DNA of 6,988 nt from contig CAKPNF010000024.1 of NCBI GenBank assembly GCA_934168305.1, forward strand, positions 1-6,988, written 5' to 3'. The translations under genes were made by a program, and so were the position numbers. The notes under the pieces were generated by a model. It was not told the DNA's origin. It did not search any database and worked only from the letters and a program-made list of their open reading frames with translations. Position 1 is the first letter of the stretch. Every line of letters begins with the position of its first letter. Below, piece after piece: positions 1-5,544 of this stretch. Source of the stretch: an uncultured Clostridia bacterium. Lineage in GTDB: Bacteria > Bacillota > Clostridia > TANB77 > CAG-508.

Positions 1-239
1 GTATTTTCTTCAAAAGCAAAGTGGTCTTGTTTTAATATTGATAGTCTTTCTCCTTTTTCTAATGTTACATCACCTTTGCTTGGTTCAATTTCTCCAGATA
101 ATACTTTTAGAAATGTTGATTTTCCAGCTCCATTGGCACCTATTATTCCATAACAATTTCCTTTTCCAAATTTTATATTTACGTCTTCAAATAGTACTCT
201 TTTTCCAAATCGTACTGTTACTCCATTTGCACTTAACAT
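1..239 (-). CDS. ABC-F family ATPase, YkpA/YbiT type (N-terminal part only)
   Basis: Translation from the ATG at 239-237 gives 79 residues before the window ends; the remainder lies to the left. The reading shows an ABC nucleotide-binding domain: an FGKRVLFEDVNIKF strand region at residues 11-24, a Walker A motif GANGAGKST at 34-42, and a Q-loop region LKQDHFAFEE at 69-78. The phrases GNCYGIIGANGAGK and LSGEIEP closely match what I remember of B. subtilis YkpA and E. coli YbiT. Those are cytosolic ABC-F proteins: two fused ATPase domains, no membrane domain, thought to act on the ribosome rather than in transport. Full members are about 530-540 residues. The start is supported by GGAG at 249-246, six bases upstream. 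A near-consensus promoter lies at 415-387, giving a leader of roughly 140 nt that contains a GC-rich repeat. Family assignment is firm; resistance versus housekeeping role cannot be judged from the fragment, although the YkpA/YbiT group is generally housekeeping. Confidence 0.93.
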   Translation of the reverse strand, partial: MLSANGVTVRFGKRVLFEDVNIKFGKGNCYGIIGANGAGKSTFLKVLSGEIEPSKGDVTLEKGERLSILKQDHFAFEEN

Positions 240-291
240 ATTTTTCTCCTTTCGCTTCACTTTGTTTATCTCATGTTATCCAAAATTTCGA

Positions 292-357
292 GGGATTTCG
301 GGGCCAGGACACATTTTCCCTCTTGCCGGGATTTTGGGTCAGAATACTTTTTCCCTC
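292..357. repeat. GC-rich tandem repeat (two diverged copies) in the ABC-F leader
   Basis: Two diverged copies stand head to tail, with cores at 292-322 and 328-357. Both begin GGGATTT and end TTTTCCCTC. By eye they match at about 25 of 31 aligned positions with one single-base gap, and the period is 36 bases. Each copy is bounded by GGGA and TCCC (GAGGG/CCCTC in the first), so each could fold into a hairpin. The block is far richer in G and C than any neighbouring noncoding DNA. It lies between the ABC-F promoter and its start codon, so it would be transcribed as leader RNA. It resembles REP-type extragenic repeats in design (short, GC-rich, palindromic ends), but the family is not identified. 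Confidence 0.7.
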
Positions 358-386
358 TTTTTTGTTTTTTAATTCCTATGTTTGCT

Positions 387-415
387 ATTATACCTTAATT
401 TTACGTATTTTTCAA
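387..415 (-). promoter_or_regulatory. Sigma-A-type promoter of the ABC-F gene
   Basis: Read on the minus strand, TTGAAA (415-410) and TATAAT (392-387) are separated by exactly 17 bases. Transcription would begin near 380, about 140 nt upstream of the ABC-F start codon at 239. That is a long leader for this window, and it runs through the GC-rich repeat at 292-357. Confidence 0.7.
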
Positions 416-478
416 GTGCACTAAATTCAAAACTATGAATTTATCCAATAAACATAAAATATCTTTAATTTTTTATGA

Positions 479-516
479 AAAAAATCCCGTACAAATTTAA
501 TTATACGAGATTTTTT
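479..516 (-). terminator. Rho-independent terminator of the DUF378 gene
   Basis: The arms at 479-491 and 504-516 pair as eight bp (AAAAAATC with GATTTTTT), one C/A mismatch, then four bp (CGTA with TACG), around a 12-base loop. On the minus strand the T-run follows directly. The hairpin ends three bases from the DUF378 stop codon and separates that gene from the ABC-F promoter. Confidence 0.75.
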
Positions 517-518
517 AT

Positions 519-707
519 TTAATCATCAAATAATAGTTTTATTCCCCATAATCCAGAAATACCAACTAAAGCATATATAATTCTTGATATAACGCTCATT
601 GTACCAAAAATGCTATCTACTAGATTAAATTTAAATATTCCAACTAGTCCCCAATTAATAGCACCTATTATAATTAAAACAAGAGCTATCTTGTCCACTA
701 CTTTCAT
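519..707 (-). CDS. DUF378 family small membrane protein (YuzA-like)
   Basis: The protein is 62 residues from the ATG at 707-705. It opens MKVVDKIALVLIIIGAINWG, the hallmark of DUF378, and ends LWGIKLLFDD. Two hydrophobic segments (about residues 6-22 and 34-53) predict a two-pass membrane hairpin, with the conserved AINWGLVG near the end of the first. Length is typical of the family. An upstream in-frame ATG at 722 would add five residues (MEDSY), but it overlaps the GGAGG ribosome binding site at 720-716, so 707 is chosen. The function of DUF378 is unknown, and nothing nearby suggests one. The gene is divergent from the CapA-like gene and followed by its own terminator. Family call is confident; the biochemical role is not known. 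Confidence 0.9.
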   Translation of the reverse strand: MKVVDKIALVLIIIGAINWGLVGIFKFNLVDSIFGTMSVISRIIYALVGISGLWGIKLLFDD

Positions 708-715
708 ATAACTAT

Positions 716-720
716 CCTCC
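716..720 (-). promoter_or_regulatory. Ribosome binding site that sets the DUF378 start
   Basis: GGAGG on the minus strand (720-716) sits eight bases before the ATG at 707. Its first G is also the last base of the upstream in-frame ATG at 722-720. That upstream ATG would therefore lie in its own Shine-Dalgarno region, which rules in favour of the shorter protein. Confidence 0.8.
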
Positions 721-744
721 ATCTTCTCTTAAATTTTCATTAAT

Positions 745-750
745 ATTATA
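745..750 (-). promoter_or_regulatory. Possible -10 element for the DUF378 gene
   Basis: A perfect TATAAT occurs on the minus strand at 750-745, about 40 bases upstream of the DUF378 start. No convincing -35 hexamer is found 16-18 bases further upstream, so this is only a candidate. Confidence 0.3.
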
Positions 751-778
751 TGTTCTTATTTTTTATTTATGCATTTTA

Positions 779-807
779 TTGAAAATTTTATTTTTTTATG
801 ATATTTT
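779..807 (+). promoter_or_regulatory. Probable promoter of the CapA-like gene
   Basis: TTGAAA (779-784) and TATTTT (802-807) are separated by 17 bases, with five and four of six consensus matches. Transcription from about 814 would leave room for the ribosome binding site at 824-828. A better-looking TATAAT at 813-818 is too close to that site to serve this start codon. Confidence 0.4.
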
Positions 808-823
808 TGTTATATAATTTTAT

Positions 824-828
824 GGAGG
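824..828 (+). promoter_or_regulatory. Ribosome binding site that sets the CapA-like start
   Basis: GGAGG at 824-828 is five bases before the ATG at 834. Two in-frame ATGs upstream (798 and 822) are less likely. The one at 822 runs into the GGAGG itself, and neither has a Shine-Dalgarno sequence of its own. Confidence 0.8.
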
Positions 829-833
829 TTAAA

Positions 834-2120
834 ATGAGAAGAAATCAAAGAAAAAGAAAAAAAGAAAAAGACTATACAAAAAAATTCATTTGTTTTTTAC
901 TAATAATTATTTTATTAATGATTTTTATTTTAATGTTTAAAAAAGGAATACTTAATAGAATCTTTGGCAACAATTTACATAATACAATAATTGAAAATAA
1001 TCAATCAGATTATGACTTAGAAAACAAAAATAGTAATGTATTTGAAAATAATAATGAACAATCAACAAAAAATAAATCTACTACATTTACTATGACTGCT
1101 TTAGGCGATTCCTTATGTCATAATACACAATATTGGGATGCTTACAATAAAGAAACTGGAGTATATGATTTTTCTTATGTTTATGAAGATATTATGTCTT
1201 ATACAAAAGCATCTGATATTACTATTGGAAGTCTTGAGACTACTTTTGCAGGAGAAGATAGAGGTTATAGTAATTATCCAACTTTTAATACTCCTGATAG
1301 TTTAGCTGAAGCTCTTAAAAATATTGGTGTTGATATTATTTCTTTAGCAGGAAATCATGCCTTAGATTACGGATATACAGGTCTTTGTAGAACAATAGAC
1401 GTTTTGGATAATGTCGGTATTTCTCATTTAGGTACATACAAAACTGCTGAAGATCAAGAAAAAATATTAGTACAAAATGTTAAAGGATTAAATATTGCGT
1501 TTATAAATTATACTTATGGAACAAATGGTATTCCACTTCCTTCAGGAAAAGATTATTGTGTTAATTTAATTGATAAGGATCTTATTAAAAAGCAAATTGA
1601 ACAAGCAAAAAGCCAAAATATTGACATAATAGTTGCTTGTATGCATTGGGGTACGGAATATAGAACAACTGCTAACTCGGAGCAAGAAGAACTTGCTGAT
1701 TTTCTTTTTGAAAATGGTGTTGATATAATACTTGGAAATCATCCTCATGTCTTAGAGCCTATGGAAAAAAGAATTATTACTTTACCAGATGGAACTGAGA
1801 AGGAAGTTTTTGTTGTTTATGCTTTAGGTAATTTTACAGCTGATCAAAGGGATGAAATAACTAGAGATTCGGCAATTTTGAATTTGACAATTACTAAAAA
1901 TTCTGATAATAAAATTTCTATAGATAAAGTTAATTATGTTCCCATTTATATGTACAAAAATTCAAATGCTAGTTTGCATAAATTTAAGATTTTAGATATT
2001 GAAAAAACAATTGCTGCGTATGATTCTGGATTAAATACTTCTATTGGTTTAACTACATATAATAATTTAAAAAAACAATTAGATAAAATAAGAAGTATTT
2101 TAGGAGAAGAAATATATTAA
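834..2120 (+). CDS. CapA family protein (PGA_cap metallophosphatase), membrane-anchored
   Basis: The protein is 428 residues from the ATG at 834. A very basic N-terminus (MRRNQRKRKKEKDYTKK) precedes one hydrophobic segment at about 19-36, giving a signal anchor with the remainder outside the cell. A polar Asn/Glu/Ser-rich linker reaches about residue 84. The CapA/PGA_cap fold follows, with GDS at 91-93, LETTF at 134-138, GNHALDYG at 173-180, HWGTEY at 271-276, GNHPH at 301-305 and YALGNF at 329-334. The Asp, Asn and His residues of these blocks are the metal-binding type seen in calcineurin-like phosphoesterases. CapA proteins take part in poly-gamma-glutamate capsule synthesis or anchoring in Bacillus. 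No capB or capC homologue is in this window, so that role is not supported here and the substrate is unknown. The gene stands alone and ends in a long hairpin shared with the convergent corA. Confidence 0.92.
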   Translation: MRRNQRKRKKEKDYTKKFICFLLIIILLMIFILMFKKGILNRIFGNNLHNTIIENNQSDYDLENKNSNVFENNNEQSTKNKSTTFTMTALGDSLCHNTQYWDAYNKETGVYDFSYVYEDIMSYTKASDITIGSLETTFAGEDRGYSNYPTFNTPDSLAEALKNIGVDIISLAGNHALDYGYTGLCRTIDVLDNVGISHLGTYKTAEDQEKILVQNVKGLNIAFINYTYGTNGIPLPSGKDYCVNLIDKDLIKKQIEQAKSQNIDIIVACMHWGTEYRTTANSEQEELADFLFENGVDIILGNHPHVLEPMEKRIITLPDGTEKEVFVVYALGNFTADQRDEITRDSAILNLTITKNSDNKISIDKVNYVPIYMYKNSNASLHKFKILDIEKTIAAYDSGLNTSIGLTTYNNLKKQLDKIRSILGEEIY

Positions 2121-2121
2121 G

Positions 2122-2195
2122 AAAATAACTAAAAGAGATGTTGTAGAACAAATGTGCTGAACCAATGGTTCTACAACATCTTTTTTAGTTATTTT
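2122..2195. terminator. Long bidirectional hairpin between the CapA-like gene and corA
   Basis: Arms 2122-2149 and 2168-2195 pair over 28 bp, interrupted only by one G.T wobble, around an 18-base loop. The inner 14-bp part (AGATGTTGTAGAAC with its complement) is followed by a T6 run on the plus strand and by CTCTTTT on the minus strand, so it can stop transcription both ways. It fills almost the whole gap between the two convergent stop codons. A smaller competing palindrome (GAACC AAT GGTTC) covers 2159-2171. Confidence 0.85.
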
Positions 2196-3146
2196 TTAAT
2201 CAAGCATGTCTTTTCTTTTTAGCCACCATGTTACAAGTAGAGTTAATGCAACAGATATTATAATCATTATTGGAAATCCAAACTTATTATCTTGAAAAGG
2301 TAAATTTACATTCATTCCCCAAAAGCTAGATATCATTGTTGGTATTGCTAATACAATTGTTATTGATGTTAAAAATTTCATTACTCCATTCAAATTATTT
2401 GAAATAATAGAAGCATAAGCATCCATTGTTCCATTTAAAATATCACTATAAATTTTTGCCATTTCAATAGCCTGTCTATTTTCTGTAATTGCATCTTCCA
2501 GTATATCTTCATCATCTTCATATAATTTTATTATTTTTCCTCTAAGTGTTTTTTCCATTACTAATTCATTTGACTTTAATGATGTTGTAAAATATACTAA
2601 ACTCTTTTCCAAACTTAATAATTTTAATAATTCTTTATTTTTCATTGAATTTTTTAATATATATTCTGCTATTTCTGTTTCTTTATTTATTTGTTTTAAG
2701 TATGATAAATAATATGATGAATTTAAATATAACATTTGAAAAATTAATTTTGATTTTTTATATGTTTGAAAATTTTTTATTTTCTTCTTCTCAAAATCTT
2801 CTATAATTTTGTTTTTCCTTAATGAAACTGTTATAAAAAAGTCATCTCTCACAACTATCATTCCTAATGGCATTGTTGTATAAACATCATTTTCTTCATT
2901 TTTTTCTATTATAGGAACATCTACTACAAATAACGTTGTTCCATCGTCTTCTTCTTTATCTATTCTTGCTTTTTCTTCAAAATCAAGTGCATCTCTTATA
3001 AAATCTTCTTGTATATTAACATTTTCACATACCTTTTTTATTTCGTTTTCCGATGGGTTTACTAAATTTATCCAACTTCCTTTTTTAAATTCTTTTATTT
3101 CTTCTATTTTATTTGTTTCTATATCTGTATTATATATTTTTAGCAT
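2196..3146 (-). CDS. corA: CorA family magnesium transport protein
   Basis: The product is 316 residues, the normal length of CorA. It has a soluble N-terminal domain with alpha/beta character (to about residue 120), then a long charged helical region (about 130-250) forming the stalk. Two membrane helices follow at the C-terminus, about 256-275 and 289-309. The signature GMN, in the context FWGMNVNLPF, is at 277-279 at the end of the first helix, where it forms the ion-selecting mouth of the pentameric channel. The tail is basic (KRKDMLD), as in the family. CorA carries Mg2+ (also Co2+ and Ni2+ in some members) into the cell down the membrane potential. The start has an AAGGTGGG ribosome binding site (3160-3153), six bases upstream. 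The gene has its own promoter, divergent from tRNA-Lys, and no visible Mg-riboswitch; the leader is only about 27 nt. Exact ion preference cannot be read from the sequence. Confidence 0.95.
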   Translation of the reverse strand: MLKIYNTDIETNKIEEIKEFKKGSWINLVNPSENEIKKVCENVNIQEDFIRDALDFEEKARIDKEEDDGTTLFVVDVPIIEKNEENDVYTTMPLGMIVVRDDFFITVSLRKNKIIEDFEKKKIKNFQTYKKSKLIFQMLYLNSSYYLSYLKQINKETEIAEYILKNSMKNKELLKLLSLEKSLVYFTTSLKSNELVMEKTLRGKIIKLYEDDEDILEDAITENRQAIEMAKIYSDILNGTMDAYASIISNNLNGVMKFLTSITIVLAIPTMISSFWGMNVNLPFQDNKFGFPIMIIISVALTLLVTWWLKRKDMLD

Positions 3147-3179
3147 TTTACACCCACCTTTTTATCTTTACTATGTTAT

Positions 3180-3208
3180 ATTTTAACTTTTTATTTAGAT
3201 GTTGTCAA
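3180..3208 (-). promoter_or_regulatory. Sigma-A-type promoter of corA
   Basis: On the minus strand a perfect TTGACA (3208-3203) is followed after 17 bases by TAAAAT (3185-3180), one mismatch from consensus. The start would be near 3173, giving a leader of about 27 nt. This is too short for a known magnesium riboswitch. Confidence 0.8.
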
Positions 3209-3252
3209 TGTATTTTAGAAAAAATGTTAACATAATTTAATAAAATTTGTTC

Positions 3253-3281
3253 TTGACATTTTTTTATTTTGGTACTATAAT
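3253..3281 (+). promoter_or_regulatory. Perfect consensus promoter of tRNA-Lys
   Basis: TTGACA (3253-3258) and TATAAT (3276-3281) are both exact and separated by exactly 17 bases. The expected start near 3288 leaves only about seven bases before the mature tRNA 5' end. This is the strongest promoter in the window and fits a highly expressed stable RNA. Confidence 0.92.
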
Positions 3282-3294
3282 GTCATTATAATTT

Positions 3295-3370
3295 GCATCA
3301 TTAGCTCAGCTGGTAGAGCAGCAGACTCTTAATCTGAAGGTCCTCGGTTCGAAACCGAGATGATGCACCA
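3295..3370 (+). tRNA. tRNA-Lys (anticodon CTT)
   Basis: The gene is 76 bases including an encoded CCA. Acceptor arms GCATCAT and ATGATGC pair fully, the D stem is GCTC/GAGC, and the T stem CTCGG/CCGAG closes a TTCGAAA loop. The anticodon loop is CTCTTAA, so the anticodon is CTT, reading the AAG lysine codon; the discriminator base is A. In the anticodon stem (GCAGA/TCTGA) the outermost 27-43 position is a G/A mismatch while the other four pairs are normal. A consensus promoter precedes it and a hairpin terminator follows, so it is a single-gene unit. AAG is a minor codon here next to AAA, so this is the less-used lysine isoacceptor. Confidence 0.97.
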
Positions 3371-3403
3371 ATATTATAATATAAACTTTTAATTTATTTC
3401 ATA

Positions 3404-3434
3404 AAAAAAACCAACTATAAAAGTTGGTTTTTTT
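3404..3434. terminator. Bidirectional terminator shared by tRNA-Lys and the VanW-like gene
   Basis: Arms 3404-3416 (A-run then CCAACT) and 3422-3434 (AGTTGG then T-run) pair over 13 bp around a five-base loop. Both strands show a G/C-containing core followed by a T-run. The stop codon of the VanW-like gene (3435-3433) lies partly in the stem. Confidence 0.9.
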
Positions 3435-5301
3435 ATTCATTTTGACTAGATTCAGTATTATTTATAATTTCTGTACTTTCTTGTTTATTGTCCTCACCTT
3501 TATCATCTTTTTCTGGTTCCTTGTCTGGTGTTGATGGAGTAGTTGGCGTTGTCGGTGCAGTTGGTGTTGATGGTGTTGTTGGTGTTGTTGGTTTATTAGT
3601 TTGACTATTATCTGTATTTGTTATTCCTTTTGTTCCTCTTAAAATAATTCTTTGCATAGCATTATAAGTATCTTTTGAAAGCAACTTACTTGAAACAACT
3701 TTTCCATTCAAGCTTTTTATTATGTATGTCTCCGTAATTATACCATTTGCTCCTTTTTGTTTAACCTTCTCTGTCCCACTTGCTAATGTATTATCATCAA
3801 CATACTTTACAGTATATGGTATTGTAGAAATTGTTTTTGTACTAAAAGAAACTGTATACTCATTTTCTTCTTTTATTCCATATATAGAAACAGTTGCTAT
3901 TCCATTAGAACAACTTGCTTTTATTTTTACAGCATATGTTCTTGTATTTTTAAATCTAAAATCAGTCATACCATAAACAACTGTTGCATCTCTTCCTGCT
4001 GGTGTATATGATGTAACAAACTGATGATTTCTTCTTTCTACTATATCCAAATTTGACATCAAAACAGAATTATATAATGTTGATGATATTTGGCAAATTC
4101 CTCCACCAATACCATCTACAACTTCTCCATTTTCATATACTTTTGCATATTTATATCCGGTTGCAGTGCTTCTTTCTCCTAGTGTTTTATTATATGAAAA
4201 AGTTTCTCCTGGTAATATTACCTTATCATTAATTTTTTGACATGCTATTCTCAAATTAGTTGTTCTATCTATGTTTCCACCATCATATTTAGTTGAGTAC
4301 GTTGCAAGTAAATCTGGAAAGGCCTCTGAACCTATTTGTGATGTTGTAACTTTTGGTTTCGTTATATTTAAAGGTATTTCATATTGTTCTTTATCTTCTT
4401 GCAATAATGCTTTTGCTTCTTCAATATTAAAATCTACTCCTTCTACTTCTGGATGAATTGTAAAAGGTTCTTTTGTATAATATGCATCTTGAACTTCTTT
4501 ATAAATATCTTCATGTATTTTTTCAATATCTATTTCTTCGGGTGTTTTATTTATTACTGGAATTTCTATAAATTCTTCACTTGAATTTATATTTTTTAAA
4601 TTTTCTTTAATTTTTTCAATTAATTTTTCATTATCAATTTTTAAGCCTTCTTTACCTTTTGTAATTATTAATTTATCATCTTCTCTATAATAGTCTGGTT
4701 CTATTACAGCTCCAGGAATAGAACTTTCTATATTTTGAATTGTTTTATTAGTTTCATCCTCATTAATTTCCAAGTTAACATTTATATTCTTTTTTCCAAT
4801 AAGTGCAAATAAAATATTATAATTATTTATAATAATATTACTATTTTTCCCTACATTTATAGCTTCTTCCACTGCTTTTTCTGTGTCATAACTTACTTCC
4901 AACAATTCAGGGTTTATTGTTGTATCATAGTCTTGATATTTTAATATTATATCTTTTTGCTTTTTCTTATTATATATAGAATCTATTTTTTCCTTGGCAC
5001 TTTCTTTCGTTAACCCTGATACATCTATTCCTTCTATTTTTACACCATTAACTATATTAGTGTTATTTATATTTATAAATGCAAAAATAGTTGAAACAAT
5101 GATAATTAATAATATTATTATGCCTATAGAAATAATTGGTATAATTATTTTTTTGTTACTTTCTTTTTTTATTTTTTCTTTATTTTTCTTTACATCTACT
5201 TCTTCTTTTTTAATTTCTTCATCTTCAAACAACTCTTCTTTATCTGGAGAATTTGTTATTTTAGACTCTAAATCCTCCCATTTTAAATTGCTTTTCCCCA
5301 T
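3433..5301 (-). CDS. VanW family protein with peptidoglycan-binding-like and G5 domains
   Basis: The protein has 622 residues. A charged cytoplasmic N-terminus (1-50, many Glu and Lys) leads into one membrane helix at about 51-75. Next is VNGVKIEGIDVSGLTKESAK (85-104), typical of YoaR-like VanW proteins and some L,D-transpeptidases, and a region of putative peptidoglycan-binding type (PG_binding_4) to about 315. The VanW domain covers about 338-476, with GGNIDRTTNL, LPGETFSYN, GGGICQISSTLYN (Cys403) and RRNHQF. A G5 domain follows (about 481-558), then a Thr/Pro-rich tail (571-592) and an acidic end. VanW occurs as an accessory gene in some vancomycin-resistance clusters, but its biochemical activity is unsettled; no vanH, vanA, vanX, vanR or vanS gene is nearby. 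G5 domains are thought to bind cell-wall amino sugars. The protein is inferred to sit on the outer membrane face contacting the wall. GGAG (5313-5310) supports the start. It is not evidence of vancomycin resistance. Confidence 0.93.
   Translation of the reverse strand: MGKSNLKWEDLESKITNSPDKEELFEDEEIKKEEVDVKKNKEKIKKESNKKIIIPIISIGIIILLIIIVSTIFAFININNTNIVNGVKIEGIDVSGLTKESAKEKIDSIYNKKKQKDIILKYQDYDTTINPELLEVSYDTEKAVEEAINVGKNSNIIINNYNILFALIGKKNINVNLEINEDETNKTIQNIESSIPGAVIEPDYYREDDKLIITKGKEGLKIDNEKLIEKIKENLKNINSSEEFIEIPVINKTPEEIDIEKIHEDIYKEVQDAYYTKEPFTIHPEVEGVDFNIEEAKALLQEDKEQYEIPLNITKPKVTTSQIGSEAFPDLLATYSTKYDGGNIDRTTNLRIACQKINDKVILPGETFSYNKTLGERSTATGYKYAKVYENGEVVDGIGGGICQISSTLYNSVLMSNLDIVERRNHQFVTSYTPAGRDATVVYGMTDFRFKNTRTYAVKIKASCSNGIATVSIYGIKEENEYTVSFSTKTISTIPYTVKYVDDNTLASGTEKVKQKGANGIITETYIIKSLNGKVVSSKLLSKDTYNAMQRIILRGTKGITNTDNSQTNKPTTPTTPSTPTAPTTPTTPSTPDKEPEKDDKGEDNKQESTEIINNTESSQNE
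3526..3591 (-). repeat. Thr/Pro-rich low-complexity repeat in the VanW-like C-terminus
   Basis: Residues 571-592 of the VanW-like protein follow a Pro-Xaa-Xaa period of three, built from a 10-residue phrase PTTPTTPSTP that appears twice, 12 residues apart. The DNA is a matching degenerate 9-base pattern with a 36-base offset between the two phrases. Synonymous differences between the copies (CCA/CCG, ACA/ACG/ACT) show it is not a very recent duplication. Such tails usually act as flexible spacers in or through the cell wall. Confidence 0.8.
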
Positions 5302-5367
5302 TCGTATCTCTCCTTTTATATCATTAATTTAATATTATCATATTATTATTTTTTTTACAATATTTTT

Positions 5368-5396
5368 ATGTTATTATATCCATATGATTTTATCAA
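5368..5396 (-). promoter_or_regulatory. Possible promoter of the VanW-like gene
   Basis: On the minus strand TTGATA (5396-5391) and TAACAT (5373-5368) are 17 bases apart, with five and four of six consensus matches. A perfect TATAAT at 5378-5373 overlaps this but lacks a spaced -35. The surrounding DNA is almost pure A/T, so chance matches are likely. Confidence 0.3.
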
Positions 5397-5477
5397 ATTT
5401 TATATTACTTTATTACTATATAATTTTCTTATTATAACAAAAAAACTCAAATTTTCTAATTTTTTTACAAAAAACAC

Positions 5478-5506
5478 TTGAACAATAATAAATTTAATAT
5501 TATAAT
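5478..5506 (+). promoter_or_regulatory. Sigma-A-type promoter of the CBM-domain gene
   Basis: TTGAAC (5478-5483) and a perfect TATAAT (5501-5506) are separated by 17 bases. Transcription from about 5513 would give a leader of about 32 nt that contains AAGGAG (5528-5533) ahead of the ATG at 5545. Confidence 0.65.
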
Positions 5507-5544
5507 AATTGGTAGCAAAAGATAAATAAGGAGAGATAAAATTA

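Noticed and set aside
288..357. CRISPR array
   Set aside because: Only two diverged units stand almost directly end to end, with no separate spacers and no cas genes. This is a tandem repeat, not an array.
38..424. Plus-strand open frame of 128 codons overlapping the ABC-F start and the repeat
   Set aside because: It runs antisense through the clear ABC-F coding sequence, then through the repeat and the promoter. Its composition (long runs of Leu, Phe and Ile) is that of a shadow frame, and it has no ribosome binding site.
813..818. TATAAT as the -10 of the CapA-like gene
   Set aside because: Transcription would begin at about 825, within the GGAGG ribosome binding site, and no -35 is correctly spaced. 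The pair 779-784/802-807 fits better.
3147..3180. Magnesium-sensing riboswitch upstream of corA
   Set aside because: The promoter at 3208-3180 leaves a leader of only about 27 nt with no stable structure, too short for the M-box class.
3433..5301. A vancomycin-resistance locus
   Set aside because: Only the VanW domain is present. No D-Ala-D-Lac or D-Ala-D-Ser ligase, dehydrogenase, dipeptidase or two-component system is in the window, and VanW/G5 proteins of this architecture are common chromosomal genes in Clostridia.
4994..5332. Plus-strand open frame of 112 codons with hydrophobic and Ser-rich stretches
   Set aside because: It is antisense to the charged N-terminus and membrane helix of the VanW-like protein. 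The apparent membrane segments are the complement of that sequence.
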